This document shows positions 1-8,418 of a stretch of 64,000 bases of DNA, piece after piece (positions within the stretch are counted from its first letter, which is position 1; every line of letters starts with the position of its first letter). The stretch comes from Evansella sp. LMS18 (lineage in GTDB: Bacteria > Bacillota > Bacilli > Bacillales > Salisediminibacteriaceae), in the NCBI RefSeq assembly GCF_024362785.1, contig NZ_CP093301.1:2418001-2482000 (forward strand). Reading direction: 5' to 3'. The translations under genes were made by a program, and so were the position numbers. A model generated the notes under the pieces. That model made no database searches. It was not told where the DNA came from and was given only the letters and a program-made list of their open reading frames with translations.

Positions 1-204
1 TTCTGTCAAAGAAAAAGTGCCCGGAATGACGCGTTCGACTCCGTCAATCGTTTCTCTTTCAAACTCCCCGGACGGAAGCAGGAAAGTAGAGATCACCGAA
101 ACTAGCAATACTGTAAATAAAATGACGTATGTATCAGGCATTTCCCATCTCTTTTTGCCGTTTCCCGGCTGCTGAACTTCTGGCTGATCTGTTTTCTGTG
201 TCAA
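1..204 (-). CDS. YfcC-family transporter, N-terminal part (gene runs off the window)
   Basis: The first 68 codons of a minus-strand gene are present. The start is TTG at 204-202, preceded by AGGAGG about 7 nt upstream. The translation has a short polar N-terminus rich in Gln and Lys, then WEMPDTYVILFTVLL, a hydrophobic membrane helix, and FLLPSGEFERETIDG followed by RVIPGTF. This layout (MPD, first helix, P-x-G-x-F-x-R, then VxPGTF) is typical of YfcC/ArcD-like C4-dicarboxylate or amino-acid carriers of the inner membrane. The substrate cannot be told from this fragment. The neighbouring sigma-54 regulator is transcribed in the same direction but is separated by a terminator. Confidence 0.7.
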   Translation of the reverse strand, partial: MTQKTDQPEVQQPGNGKKRWEMPDTYVILFTVLLVSVISTFLLPSGEFERETIDGVERVIPGTFSLTE

Positions 205-381
205 AATTGCTCCTCCTTTTAGGTAGTTCCCCGTGATATTGTCGAAAAATTGAACTTATGTACGAAAAAGATAGTTTTCATTATACCTTTTGAATTTTCA
301 GAATCAAGAGGTAAGTATGTATGAATATGCAAGTTTTCGGTTATTTACTTGTGTTTGAAGGAGTTTTTCCGTGCTGAACGC

Positions 382-426
382 AAAAAACCGGCTGTCAGCT
401 TCCATGAAGGAAGGCCAGCCGGTTTT
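382..426 (-). terminator. Rho-independent terminator after the sigma-54 regulator gene
   Basis: An 11-bp perfect stem (AAAACCGGCTG at 384-394 with CAGCCGGTTTT at 416-426) is followed on the minus strand by a run of T (complement of the A-run at 382-387). It lies 56 nt past the stop codon of the regulator gene. Confidence 0.85.
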
Positions 427-481
427 ACAAATCAGTGGAGGAAATCTGCACTCCAGGTCCTCTTAAAAGAAACGTTTTCAG

Positions 482-2245
482 TTATTCCTCCTGTAAACTA
501 TACTTTTTTATCTTAAGGTAGAGAGTATTTCGGCTAATCTGTAATAGTTTAGCAGATCTGCTTATGTTCCATCCTGTAGATTTGAGGGCCGTTTTAATAG
601 CTTCCTTTTCAGTATTCACCAGAGCAGTGTTTTCAGGGAGCCCAGCTATATCCTGCTGTTCATATATATCTTCGAACTTAAGATCTTCCGCAGTGATTTC
701 ATTATCCTCTGCCCAGAAAGATGCTTCCATAAGAATACTGTTAAGTTCTCTTACGTTACCTGGATAGTGGTAAGACAGGATTTTTTGCTTTGCTTCCCTG
801 GATAAGTAAGCAGAAGGGTTGTCCAGTTTTTTCATTAAATGGTTGGCCACTTCAAGGATATCTGTGCGTTTGCGGAGCGGTGGAATCGTAATGATAATTC
901 CTCTCAGCCGGTAATACAGATCTTCACGGAAGCGTCCGTTGAGCACTTCCTCTTTAAGGTTTTTATTGGTTGCCGCCACAATTCTCGCATTGATTAGTAC
1001 AGGCTTTGTGCCGCCGATACGAGTAACCTTTTTTTCCTGCAGAACCCGCAGCAGGGCTGACTGGGCCTTCAATGACATATCCCCGATTTCATCCAGGAAC
1101 AAGGTTCCCCCTTTTGCGGCTTCAAATTTGCCAGGTACTCCTTCCTTCTTTGCTCCGGTAAATGCGCCTTTTTCGTAGCCGAAAAGTTCACTTTCGACCA
1201 GACTCTCAGGAATGGCGCCGCAGTTTACAGCAATGAAGGGATTATCTGAACGAGGGCCTCTTGTATGCAGAGACTGTGCAATCAGCTCTTTTCCTGTCCC
1301 GCTTTCACCGTAAATAATTACTGGATAATCGGTAAAAGCCGCTTTTTCAGCCAATTTCTTTACTTTTACTATTTTCGGGCAGGAGCCGGCAATATCCCTG
1401 ATGGTGTAGAGACCCTGGTTTTCCGGAGATTTATTAACAGCTCTGTTTAACGATATAACAGTGGAATGAACTTTTCTTGTGTTGTCTGAGATAACCTCTG
1501 AGATACAGTCTTGTTTTTTATGAAATTCTTTGCCAATACAGTCTTCACCTAAAATAGACCGGGCAAGATTGTTAGCTCTTTTAATAACGTTATCGTGGTC
1601 GACTGAAATAAGGGGAACGTTGGAAAGGGCAGCTGCGGCTTCCATCTCTTTTAAAGCCAGCAGTTTTTCCTTATTAGCATGGGACAGGAGAAGCTGAGTC
1701 TGGATCGTATCGGATATGATGCTTGTTAAAGAGATGGTGAAGGGGTGATAAAATTCTTTTCTGGCGCTCACGTTAACAGCACCGATAAACTCTCCGGCCG
1801 ATGAATAGATTGGGCTCGCTGCACAAGTGAGAAACTGGTTTTTAACATGGAAATGCTGATCCGCATGGGTAATAACAGGCTTCTTTTCATAGATGGCCAC
1901 TCCCATGGCGTTAGTGCCTTGGTTCTTCTCGGACCAGTTAGACCCTATCGCAAGGTAACTGTCTTCATTTTCCAAACCTAAATTTCCAGTTTTATAGAGA
2001 ATGGTACCATGCCTGTCAACGATGACAGAAACCAGTCCCTTCCTGTAATTAGCTGGATATAGTTTTTCGAATGCAGAAGCTGCGTTTGTAATCAGGTCTT
2101 TATTTTCTTCAAGCACTTCCTTCAATCTTTTCCCGGTTAAAACCTGTTCATTTACAGGGCCGGAGGGGGAAAGGCCAAAGTTTTGACAGCGTTTCCAGGA
2201 ACGGTCGATTAAATTACTTTGATCTGCAAGGTTATTCAGTGGCAC
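482..2245 (-). CDS. Sigma-54-dependent transcriptional activator, AcoR-like
   Basis: This 587-residue enhancer-binding protein activates RNA polymerase carrying sigma-54. An N-terminal GAF-like sensory region (about residues 60-200) is followed by a PAS-like segment (about 210-260). A central AAA+ domain carries Walker A GESGTGKE, the sigma-54 contact loop GAFTGA and Walker B LFLDEIGD. The C-terminus is a Fis-type helix-turn-helix (WNISRSAKLLQISRNTLY). The start is GTG at 2245, with AAAGGAGG placed about 8 nt upstream. It is divergent from fdhA, whose promoter region holds a -24/-12 element and a palindrome, so it very probably controls that operon. AcoR-type proteins often sense small carbonyl compounds or alcohols; formaldehyde or its precursor as inducer is an inference. 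Confidence 0.9.
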   Translation of the reverse strand: MPLNNLADQSNLIDRSWKRCQNFGLSPSGPVNEQVLTGKRLKEVLEENKDLITNAASAFEKLYPANYRKGLVSVIVDRHGTILYKTGNLGLENEDSYLAIGSNWSEKNQGTNAMGVAIYEKKPVITHADQHFHVKNQFLTCAASPIYSSAGEFIGAVNVSARKEFYHPFTISLTSIISDTIQTQLLLSHANKEKLLALKEMEAAAALSNVPLISVDHDNVIKRANNLARSILGEDCIGKEFHKKQDCISEVISDNTRKVHSTVISLNRAVNKSPENQGLYTIRDIAGSCPKIVKVKKLAEKAAFTDYPVIIYGESGTGKELIAQSLHTRGPRSDNPFIAVNCGAIPESLVESELFGYEKGAFTGAKKEGVPGKFEAAKGGTLFLDEIGDMSLKAQSALLRVLQEKKVTRIGGTKPVLINARIVAATNKNLKEEVLNGRFREDLYYRLRGIIITIPPLRKRTDILEVANHLMKKLDNPSAYLSREAKQKILSYHYPGNVRELNSILMEASFWAEDNEITAEDLKFEDIYEQQDIAGLPENTALVNTEKEAIKTALKSTGWNISRSAKLLQISRNTLYLKIKKYSLQEE

Positions 2246-2335
2246 CTGTTTTTCCTCCTTTTAAGCAGTAAAGTAAATCTTTTCCTTTATTATTATACAA
2301 TGATTTTACACTATTCGGAATATTAATGAAAATAA

Positions 2336-2352
2336 TGTCCTAAAACAGGACA
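2336..2352. promoter_or_regulatory. Candidate activator site (UAS) for the sigma-54 regulator
   Basis: TGTCCTAAAACAGGACA is a perfect 6-5-6 inverted repeat. Its centre lies about 95 bp upstream of the -12 element of the fdhA promoter, the usual distance for an enhancer-binding protein site. Binding by the divergent AcoR-like protein is inferred. Confidence 0.6.
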
Positions 2353-2425
2353 GTGGTGTTAGGAGGTTTCACAGTTAACCGAAATCAGCTATGTTAAAAA
2401 TCGTTTAAAAACCGCTTTTCCCTGT

Positions 2426-2441
2426 TGGCATGATAGTTGCA
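2426..2441 (+). promoter_or_regulatory. Sigma-54 (-24/-12) promoter of the fdhA-channel operon
   Basis: The sequence TGGCAT-GATAG-TTGCA matches the consensus TGGCAC-N5-TTGCW, with GG and GC dinucleotides at the required spacing. The start codon of the dehydrogenase follows at 2492, leaving an untranslated leader of about 40 nt. Confidence 0.88.
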
Positions 2442-2491
2442 TTAATAGAGTCATTGAAAGACGAATTTTTAAAATAAGGGAGGAAAAGGAA

Positions 2492-3706
2492 ATGGCAGAA
2501 AACAGAGCAGTTGCTTATATGGAACCAGGTAAGGTGGAAGTGCAGGACATTGGTTTTCCGGATCTCGTCTTAAGGGACGGCCCGGGGGTAAACCCTCTTA
2601 ACGTCGGCCGTAAATGCGACCATGGGGTTATCCTTAAAGTGGTCACCACAAACATATGCGGGAGCGACCAGCATATGGTACGGGGGAGGACAACAGCTCC
2701 GTCAGGACTCGTTTTAGGGCATGAAATCACCGGAGAAGTAATTGAAGTGGGCAGGGATGTGGAGTTCATTAAAAAGGGAGACCTCGTATCGGTTCCTTTC
2801 AATATTGCCTGCGGCAGGTGCCGTAGCTGCAAAGAAAGGGATACTCATATTTGCGAAAACGTGAATCCCGACCGTCCTGGATCCGCTTACGGGTATGTGG
2901 ATATGGGAGGATGGGTCGGAGGCCAGTCTGAATATGTAATGGTCCCCTATGCGGACTTCCAGCTGTTAAAGTTTCCGGATAAAGACCAGGCAATGGAGAA
3001 AATCCGTGATTTGACAATGCTTTCCGACATTTTCCCTACAGGGTACCATGGAGCAGTCAGTGCTGGTGTAAAACCAGGTTCGACAGTTTATATTGCAGGG
3101 GCAGGGCCTGTTGGTCTCGCAGCGGCTCATTCAGCACAATTATTGGGTGCTTCTGTGGTTATCGTAGGAGATTTAATCAGCGAAAGACTGGAACAGGCCC
3201 GAAGTTTTGGCTGCGAAACAGTAAACCTCCGGGAACATCCGGATCTTGGTGAGCAAATTGAACAGATTCTTGGAGTGCCCGAAGTAGATTGTGCTGTAGA
3301 CTGTGTAGGTTTTGAAGCATCAGGGCACGGGGCTGACGCCGGAGAATCGCCTGCTGCGGTACTTAATTCTATCATGGACGTTACTCGGGCAGGAGGGCGC
3401 CTTGGCATCCCGGGGCTCTATGTTACGGGAGATCCAGGAGGAATCGATGAAGACGCCAAAATCGGCACCTTAAAAGTCCGGTTAGGTTTAGGCTGGGCTA
3501 AAGCTCATACATTTGTTACTGGACAAACACCGGTTATGAGGTACCACAGGGAATTAATGTCTGCTATTTTAAGCGGAAGGGCCCAAATTGCCAATGCGGT
3601 AAATGCCACCGTTATTTCTTTGGAAGAAGCACCGAGAGGATATCAGGAGTTTGACCAGGGAGCAGCCAGGAAGTATGTAATTGACCCTCACGGACTTGTT
3701 AAATAG
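2492..3706 (+). CDS. fdhA: Glutathione-independent formaldehyde dehydrogenase (zinc-dependent)
   Basis: A 404-residue zinc alcohol dehydrogenase-fold protein of the Pseudomonas putida formaldehyde dehydrogenase type, which oxidises formaldehyde to formate with NAD and no thiol cofactor. Visible features are the catalytic-zinc motif NICGSDQH near residue 55, GHEITGEV, the structural-zinc cysteine cluster CGRCRSCKERDTHIC near 110, the family-typical stretch around DRPGSAYGYVDMGGW, and a Rossmann motif GAGPVGLAAA. Length fits the family (about 400). A good RBS (GGGAGG) precedes the ATG. It is the first gene of a two-gene operon under a sigma-54 promoter, followed after 9 bp by a membrane channel. 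Dismutation of other short aldehydes is possible. Confidence 0.88.
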   Translation: MAENRAVAYMEPGKVEVQDIGFPDLVLRDGPGVNPLNVGRKCDHGVILKVVTTNICGSDQHMVRGRTTAPSGLVLGHEITGEVIEVGRDVEFIKKGDLVSVPFNIACGRCRSCKERDTHICENVNPDRPGSAYGYVDMGGWVGGQSEYVMVPYADFQLLKFPDKDQAMEKIRDLTMLSDIFPTGYHGAVSAGVKPGSTVYIAGAGPVGLAAAHSAQLLGASVVIVGDLISERLEQARSFGCETVNLREHPDLGEQIEQILGVPEVDCAVDCVGFEASGHGADAGESPAAVLNSIMDVTRAGGRLGIPGLYVTGDPGGIDEDAKIGTLKVRLGLGWAKAHTFVTGQTPVMRYHRELMSAILSGRAQIANAVNATVISLEEAPRGYQEFDQGAARKYVIDPHGLVK

Positions 3707-3715
3707 GGGGTTGAG

Positions 3716-4495
3716 ATGGATTCTCCGGTTTTGTTGAAGAGGTGTATTGCTGAAGGCATTGGAACAGCGCTGCTCGTACTGATTGGCGCAGGGACAGCTG
3801 CGTTCAACGGAGTGATCACGGCAAATAATAATCAGCCGGCGACACTTGCTGATATAGGCGTAATAAGTTTTGCGTTTGCGATCATTGTGCTTGGTATGAT
3901 CTATACAATTGGCAGGATTTCTGGCTGCCATATAAACCCGGCAGTGACTATAGGTTTAGCGTCTTCGGGAAACTTCCCCTGGAAAGAAGTACCGGCATAT
4001 CTGGCAGCCCAGTGTATCGGAGGATTGATCGGCGCTTTCGGTATTATTGCTGTTCTTGGAATGGATGGTGTCCAGGCCGGGAATCTGGGAGCTACAGTTC
4101 TTGCCCCGGAAACAAGCTATGTACAGGGGATTGCCATTGAAGCGATGGCAGCATTTATCCTGATGTTTGTGATAATGGGAATAGCTGTGGCTCCAGGCGC
4201 ACCTAAAGAATGGGGAGGCCTGGTCATCGGCCTTACCGTAGGAGGAATCATTATGCTTGTAGCAGGAGCTACTGGCGGTTCCTTTAATCCCGCCAGGACA
4301 CTTGGTCCATACACAGTAAGCAGCATATTCAACGGAAATATCAACTGGGTTCAGTTTCCTGTCTACGTCATTGGGCCTGTCATTGGGGCAGTGGCAGCTG
4401 CTTTTACGTATAAAGCCATATCCAGTTCGGAACGGAAAGAGGCGGAAGTGGCTGTCCCTGGGGATCCTCCTGGCAGGGAGGCAATGAAGCAATAG
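3716..4495 (+). CDS. MIP-family channel (aquaporin/glycerol facilitator, AqpM-like)
   Basis: A 259-residue integral membrane channel with six helices and the two pore-lining NPA motifs (HINPAVT at 74-76, SFNPARTLGPY at 191-193). The Arg after the second NPA is the selectivity-filter arginine. The NPARTLGPY stretch and the C-terminal helix VYVIGPVIGAVAAAFTY resemble AqpM and NIP-like channels more than AqpZ, and the histidine expected in a strict water channel is not seen near residue 180. The gene begins 9 bp after fdhA and shares its sigma-54 promoter, so it may pass a small neutral solute related to formaldehyde metabolism (for example methanol, hydrated formaldehyde or formic acid). The solute is inferred, not shown. 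Confidence 0.85.
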   Translation: MDSPVLLKRCIAEGIGTALLVLIGAGTAAFNGVITANNNQPATLADIGVISFAFAIIVLGMIYTIGRISGCHINPAVTIGLASSGNFPWKEVPAYLAAQCIGGLIGAFGIIAVLGMDGVQAGNLGATVLAPETSYVQGIAIEAMAAFILMFVIMGIAVAPGAPKEWGGLVIGLTVGGIIMLVAGATGGSFNPARTLGPYTVSSIFNGNINWVQFPVYVIGPVIGAVAAAFTYKAISSSERKEAEVAVPGDPPGREAMKQ

Positions 4496-4496
4496 C

Positions 4497-4528
4497 AAAA
4501 AGACTGGCTGGCAGTAGTCAGTCTTTTT
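4497..4528 (+). terminator. Terminator of the fdhA-channel operon
   Basis: AAAAAGACTG pairs with CAGTCTTTTT around a short loop. The 3' arm itself supplies the T-run, immediately after the channel gene's stop codon. Confidence 0.85.
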
Positions 4529-4778
4529 AATTTGCCAGCAACTATCTAAATGGATAGAGCCCTGAAAAACTATAAAACATCTTATCCCGGATGACGATTG
4601 CAGTCACCAGACACTCCTTCCCTGCAGGAAAAACAAATTTCTGTTTTATCAGAATTTACAGGATTATCATTTCAAAAAAAGGGTACAGGTACTTAGTGAA
4701 TTACAGACGAGGATTTTGCCATGCTTTTGAATCGAATGAACGGTAAAATAAATCCAGCGGGAAGAGGGTGCTGTCCGG
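4529..4778. other. Gene-free stretch, no recognised element
   Basis: No coding pattern, repeat or clear promoter was found here apart from a possible promoter for the small gene that follows. An open frame on the opposite strand reaches into this stretch, but it mirrors the small plus-strand gene and has no ribosome binding site. Confidence 0.4.
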
Positions 4779-4958
4779 ATGAATTCTTTTTCAAAAAACA
4801 ATAAGCTTTCCGAAGAACAGGTGGAAGTCTTTAGCAGCTCGGGGATTGAATCACTGGAGGAAAAGAAATCAGTCAGGAAGATCACAGAGGAGCTGCAGAA
4901 TATGGGTGTTGATGCCGATATTATCAGTGGCCGGAAAAACCTGGAGAGCGAAACATAA
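4779..4958 (+). CDS. Small hypothetical protein (59 aa)
   Basis: This charged 59-residue protein begins MNSFSKNNKLSEEQVEVF and ends in KNLESET. It is Glu/Lys-rich, with a probable amphipathic helix in the middle (SLEEKKSVRKITEELQNMG) and no signal peptide or membrane segment. The ATG at 4779 is the first start after an in-frame stop at 4749. The ribosome binding site is only moderate (GAAGAGGG). A strong bidirectional terminator follows 8 nt after the stop, supporting a real transcription unit. I do not recognise the family. Confidence 0.6.
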   Translation: MNSFSKNNKLSEEQVEVFSSSGIESLEEKKSVRKITEELQNMGVDADIISGRKNLESET

Positions 4959-4966
4959 TCCATAGG

Positions 4967-5001
4967 AAAACGCCAGAGGAACTCGGACTCTGGCGTTTTT
5001 T
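4967..5001. terminator. Bidirectional terminator between convergent genes
   Basis: The arms AAAACGCCAGAG and CTCTGGCGTTTTTT form a perfect 12-bp stem with T-runs on both strands. It separates the small gene at 4779 from the RsbR-type gene on the minus strand. Confidence 0.9.
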
Positions 5002-5011
5002 GCGAATCACT

Positions 5012-5851
5012 TTATTCCGTTTTTTTAAATCCCAGCTCGGCCAGGGCTTGCTGAAGGTTTGCCCTTGTCGCGATATTCTTGAAGTCTATTCCCAGATTAG
5101 TCACTGTCTGTGCAATACTTGGACGGACACCGCTGATGATCGCTTCGATTCCCAATAATTTTAAAGCGGAAATGATAGAAAACAGCTCGTTGGAAACCAT
5201 CGTATCCATGACAGGCACCCCGGAGATGTCAAAAACAACATACTCCAGTCCCATTTGAGACGCTTCACTTAAAGCCACATCCTGGATTCTTGCTGCACGG
5301 TGAGTATCGATTGCTCCTACAAGAGGGATTACAGCTAGCCCTTTTGCTACAGGAACTACCGGTACAGAAAGCTCCTCCAGAGCAGTGTATGCTTCGTCTG
5401 CCAGCATACGGGTATACTCATCATGCCGTTCCCCAACAATTCTCATTACCAAATCACAAAGGCGGTTTATTTTTTTGGATACTTCGATGACCGCCATGGG
5501 AGTTATCCGGTTTTGTTTTAATTCTTCATCGAAATAGTCCCATATCATTGGCTGATAAAGTGAGATGATTCTTAAAGCTTCCGATAAGGAAACATTGTAT
5601 TCCAGAGTTAGCTGTGCGGTCCGTTTCGCCCATTCTTCAACTTGTTTTCTGATTTCATCCTCATTTTTGTAGAGTATTTCTCCGCAAAATCGGATTAAGC
5701 TGCCCCTCAATTGCAGATAGTCTTCCTCCGGCATGCCATTTTTTCCAAAGTGTTCATCGGCATGTTTTTCTATTTCCTTACTGAACCTCCGTGCAAGCTC
5801 TTCCTGGTTTTCGACAATCTTCTTTCCTATGTAGTGAAACTCTTTATCCAT
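5012..5851 (-). CDS. RsbR-family stressosome protein (RsbRD-like) with C-terminal STAS domain
   Basis: A 279-residue cytoplasmic protein with an N-terminal helical sensor region of the RsbRD type (residues 1-155) and a C-terminal STAS domain (about 163-275). In known RsbR proteins two threonines of the STAS domain are phosphorylated by RsbT to release the sigma-B cascade. Both appear here, in IPLVGAIDTHRA (T183) and ISGVPVMDTMVS (T217). The length matches the B. subtilis RsbRD type (about 280). It stands alone, convergent with a small gene and ending at a shared terminator. A paralogue at 33090-33932 lacks both threonines. Confidence 0.85.
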   Translation of the reverse strand: MDKEFHYIGKKIVENQEELARRFSKEIEKHADEHFGKNGMPEEDYLQLRGSLIRFCGEILYKNEDEIRKQVEEWAKRTAQLTLEYNVSLSEALRIISLYQPMIWDYFDEELKQNRITPMAVIEVSKKINRLCDLVMRIVGERHDEYTRMLADEAYTALEELSVPVVPVAKGLAVIPLVGAIDTHRAARIQDVALSEASQMGLEYVVFDISGVPVMDTMVSNELFSIISALKLLGIEAIISGVRPSIAQTVTNLGIDFKNIATRANLQQALAELGFKKTE

Positions 5852-6095
5852 CCAATTCCCCTTTCTGTTAAAAAGTTTATGTACAAGGTCAGTCTATACA
5901 TGATGTATTTTTCAGCAGGCTTTCACCTCTTATAAAGCGAGTGCTTTATGCCGCCGTTAAGTTTAATTTCAAAAAATCGGTCCTCTTTAACGGCAGTATA
6001 ACATGTTACAAAAGTATTACCAAAGGAACGCCCTTAAAAGGGTGGCACCTGAAAACATGAGTCCTGCCTGCTTACAAGCGGTGAAATAAACGAAA

Positions 6096-6135
6096 ACAAG
6101 CATTTGAACAGGGCTGTGTCCTGCCAAATGCTTGT
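6096..6135 (-). terminator. Stem-loop, possible distal terminator of the PepSY gene
   Basis: ACAAGCATTTG and CAAATGCTTGT form an 11-bp stem followed on the minus strand by TTTTCG. It lies about 310 bp past the stop codon of the minus-strand PepSY gene, with a 248-bp repeat element in between, as if the element inserted between gene and terminator. Confidence 0.4.
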
Positions 6136-6139
6136 ATTT

Positions 6140-6387
6140 GAATCAATTTCATAATTCAAGATTTTCATCATTAATACGAATATTATCAAAAATATTACTT
6201 TGTTGTTCGATTTACGCTACAGACGGACGCGTTCTGCGGGCACGGCTTCAACTAATTTTTGACGGCTGAACGCCGTAAAAAATGGATTTTCAGCTCGCGC
6301 TTTTCCCGCCAGAGTCGCCGTCTTACGCTGCAATCGAAAAGTAATGTTCGTCTTTTTTTATGCAAAGTCTATATATGAAACTCATTC
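6140..6387 (+). repeat. ~240-bp palindromic MITE-like element, copy 1
   Basis: The element is bounded by imperfect terminal inverted repeats (GAATCAATTTCATA at the left, TATGAAACTCATTC at the right). The core from 6206 to 6338 is built of nested inverted repeats (TTCGATT...AATCGAA, CAGACGG...CCGTCTT, CTGCGGG...CCCGCCAG, TTTTTGACGGC...GCCGTAAAAA). Related copies lie at 41226-41463, 44880-45110 (inverted) and 62908-63157. No protein is encoded. Similar GC-rich palindromic repeats are common in Bacillaceae intergenic DNA. Confidence 0.8.
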
Positions 6388-6445
6388 ATTTAAAAGAATT
6401 TAATCATTTCCCTGCTCTCCTGAAAACCTTGAAGGGGCAGACTTA

Positions 6446-7324
6446 TCAATCATAATCTACATAAATTACTTCCCCTGTGAAAGCATCAATATAAACTTCA
6501 GCGTCATCATCACCGAACTCAATTTCTACTTCGTACATGAGCGTACCTTTCTTTTTTTTCAGCTCAATATCATCAATATAGCCTTTACCTATATGATTAA
6601 GGGCAATTTCTCCTGCCTGCTGGGCTGAAATCTGCTCTCCGGAATCGGCGTTCCCGGAAGCTTTTGGTGCTTTTCCGGACTCATCGCTTGCTGAGTCTGT
6701 GCTGGCCGCAGAAACAGAAGTATTAGTTTTGTCTGTTTTTACAGACACTTTTTTAAGATCAGAATCTATTTTTACAATCTCCCCTGTTTCTGCATCGACA
6801 TATACATCCCCGTCTTCATCGGAAACCTCCACTTCAATTTCGTACACGAAGCGGCTGTTCTTCACTTCCAGTTCAATATCATCAACTTCGCCATCCGGGA
6901 ATTGTTCTCTAACAATATCTACTGCTTCCTCTACAGAAACACTGACACTGTCAGCGAGAGGCGTTTTCAGGAGGTCATCGTCAATCTTGAGGACTTCCCC
7001 TGTCTGGGCATCAATATCAAAATCATAGTCGTTGCCGCGGTAATCTATTTCTACTTCATAAATCAGAATTCCATCTTCCCTGTCCAGTTCCACTTCTTCC
7101 ACTTTACCATCAAGCATGCCTAATGCGATGGAGGCTGCTTCCTCTTTTGAAATCTGGCCGGCCTTATCGCCGTCATCCCCGTTTTTCACTTCTGAGGTTT
7201 CCGCTGTTGTGCTGAGGTTTGCTGCAGGAACATTTGCTTCCCGCACATCGTCTCCGGCGAAAGCCATCATGGATGTGCCTCCAATAATAAATGCACCTGT
7301 TAAAATTAAAGTAAGTTTCTTCAT
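6446..7324 (-). CDS. Secreted protein with three PepSY domains
   Basis: A 292-residue exported, very acidic protein. A signal peptide is visible (KK then LTLILTGAFIIGG, ending near AFAGDD). Three PepSY units follow (about residues 55-120, 130-195 and 230-292), each ending in a variant of D-A-x-T-G-E-V/I with an acidic strand before it. PepSY domains occur in propeptides and cell-envelope regulators and may inhibit proteases; no protease domain is present here. The start ATG has AAGGAGG about 7 nt upstream. A second PepSY gene (8419-9129) belongs to a two-component operon nearby, so a related envelope role is plausible. Confidence 0.8.
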   Translation of the reverse strand: MKKLTLILTGAFIIGGTSMMAFAGDDVREANVPAANLSTTAETSEVKNGDDGDKAGQISKEEAASIALGMLDGKVEEVELDREDGILIYEVEIDYRGNDYDFDIDAQTGEVLKIDDDLLKTPLADSVSVSVEEAVDIVREQFPDGEVDDIELEVKNSRFVYEIEVEVSDEDGDVYVDAETGEIVKIDSDLKKVSVKTDKTNTSVSAASTDSASDESGKAPKASGNADSGEQISAQQAGEIALNHIGKGYIDDIELKKKKGTLMYEVEIEFGDDDAEVYIDAFTGEVIYVDYD

Positions 7325-7567
7325 CGTTTATTTCCTCCTTGTGTGATTCGTTACTTTAACTATAAACAAGGAAGATGAAAGAACCCTTAGAGAAAAATGA
7401 GAAAACGATGAGAAAGTTAAACCCCTTCTTTCAGCTCACATTTATCTCAATAAAATAACAGGGACAAAGAGATCTCTGGAGAAATATTAATAGTGTGAAA
7501 AACGCAGTTAACGGGAGATAAAATTGCCAGACCAGAAATAAGCAGCCGAAGGGATAGGGTGGGAAAG

Positions 7568-8266
7568 ATGAAAATTGTTATTTATATGTACAATGGAGTA
7601 ACTATGCTTGACGCGATAGGACCTTATGAAGTTTTAAGAAATATTACAGATGCGGAAATATTGTTTGCTGGAGAAAAAACAGGGGCAGTAACAGCTGACT
7701 CGGGGTTTGTAGATGTTAATGTGAAATACAGCATTCATGAGATAAAACAGGCAGACATTCTCATTATCCCAGGCTCCACCATTGGTTTTGTTGAAGAAAT
7801 GAAAAAAGAGCATGTACTGGAATGGATCAGGGAACTGGATAAATCTACAACATGGACTGTCTCCGTATGTTCTGGATCCATGTTGCTGGCATCAGCGGGA
7901 TTGTTGAATGGATTAAAAGCAACCTCCCATTGGAAACCAATCAATCTTCTAAAAGAATATGGAGCTGTCCCTGTAAGGGAAAGAATCGTTGAACAAGGAA
8001 AATACATTACTGCTGCAGGGGTTTCTGCAGGGATAGATATGGCACTGCTTTTATCGAATTTAGTAGCTGGAGAAGAAGAAACTAAAGCTATTCAGCTCGT
8101 AATAGAATATGATCCCCAACCACCTTTTGACTCTGGCAATTATTCTGGGGCCGACGTTAAAACTATCAAAATTGCAGAGAAGAAATTAGCAAAAGATGCA
8201 AAGAGAAGTCTTGGGTTATTGGGAATGTTTAAACACTCAAAGAGTATCCTCAAAATGATGAAATAA
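7568..8266 (+). CDS. DJ-1/PfpI-family protein (class I glutamine amidotransferase-like)
   Basis: A cytoplasmic protein of about 232 residues with the DJ-1/PfpI fold. The N-terminus reads KIVIYMYNGVTMLDAIGPYEVL, and the nucleophile elbow TVSVCSGSMLLASAG carries the family cysteine. Residues around ATSHWKP match the ThiJ-like subgroup that also forms the N-terminal half of some AraC-type regulators, but no DNA-binding domain follows. The reaction is unknown; members include glyoxalases, deglycases and isonitrile hydratases. A GTG at 7559 in the same frame is an alternative start. The chosen ATG at 7568 has GGGTGG upstream and matches the usual family start. It is a single gene, flanked by oppositely oriented PepSY genes. 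Confidence 0.8.
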   Translation: MKIVIYMYNGVTMLDAIGPYEVLRNITDAEILFAGEKTGAVTADSGFVDVNVKYSIHEIKQADILIIPGSTIGFVEEMKKEHVLEWIRELDKSTTWTVSVCSGSMLLASAGLLNGLKATSHWKPINLLKEYGAVPVRERIVEQGKYITAAGVSAGIDMALLLSNLVAGEEETKAIQLVIEYDPQPPFDSGNYSGADVKTIKIAEKKLAKDAKRSLGLLGMFKHSKSILKMMK

Positions 8267-8418
8267 TACAGACAGTTGGATTGTTATAAAGGACCAACAA
8301 TATTCAAGAAAATATACAGAGGGGAACAGGCACGGGAATTATACTCCGTGCCATGTGTAACGAATTGTATGAGTGCATACTTTAGAGGGTCACCTATGTG
8401 GGCATCGCCCGTTACACT

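Noticed and set aside
4667..4963. Minus-strand frame opposite the 59-aa gene
   Set aside because: Serine/phenylalanine-rich shadow of the plus-strand gene, no ribosome site, and it begins at the shared terminator.
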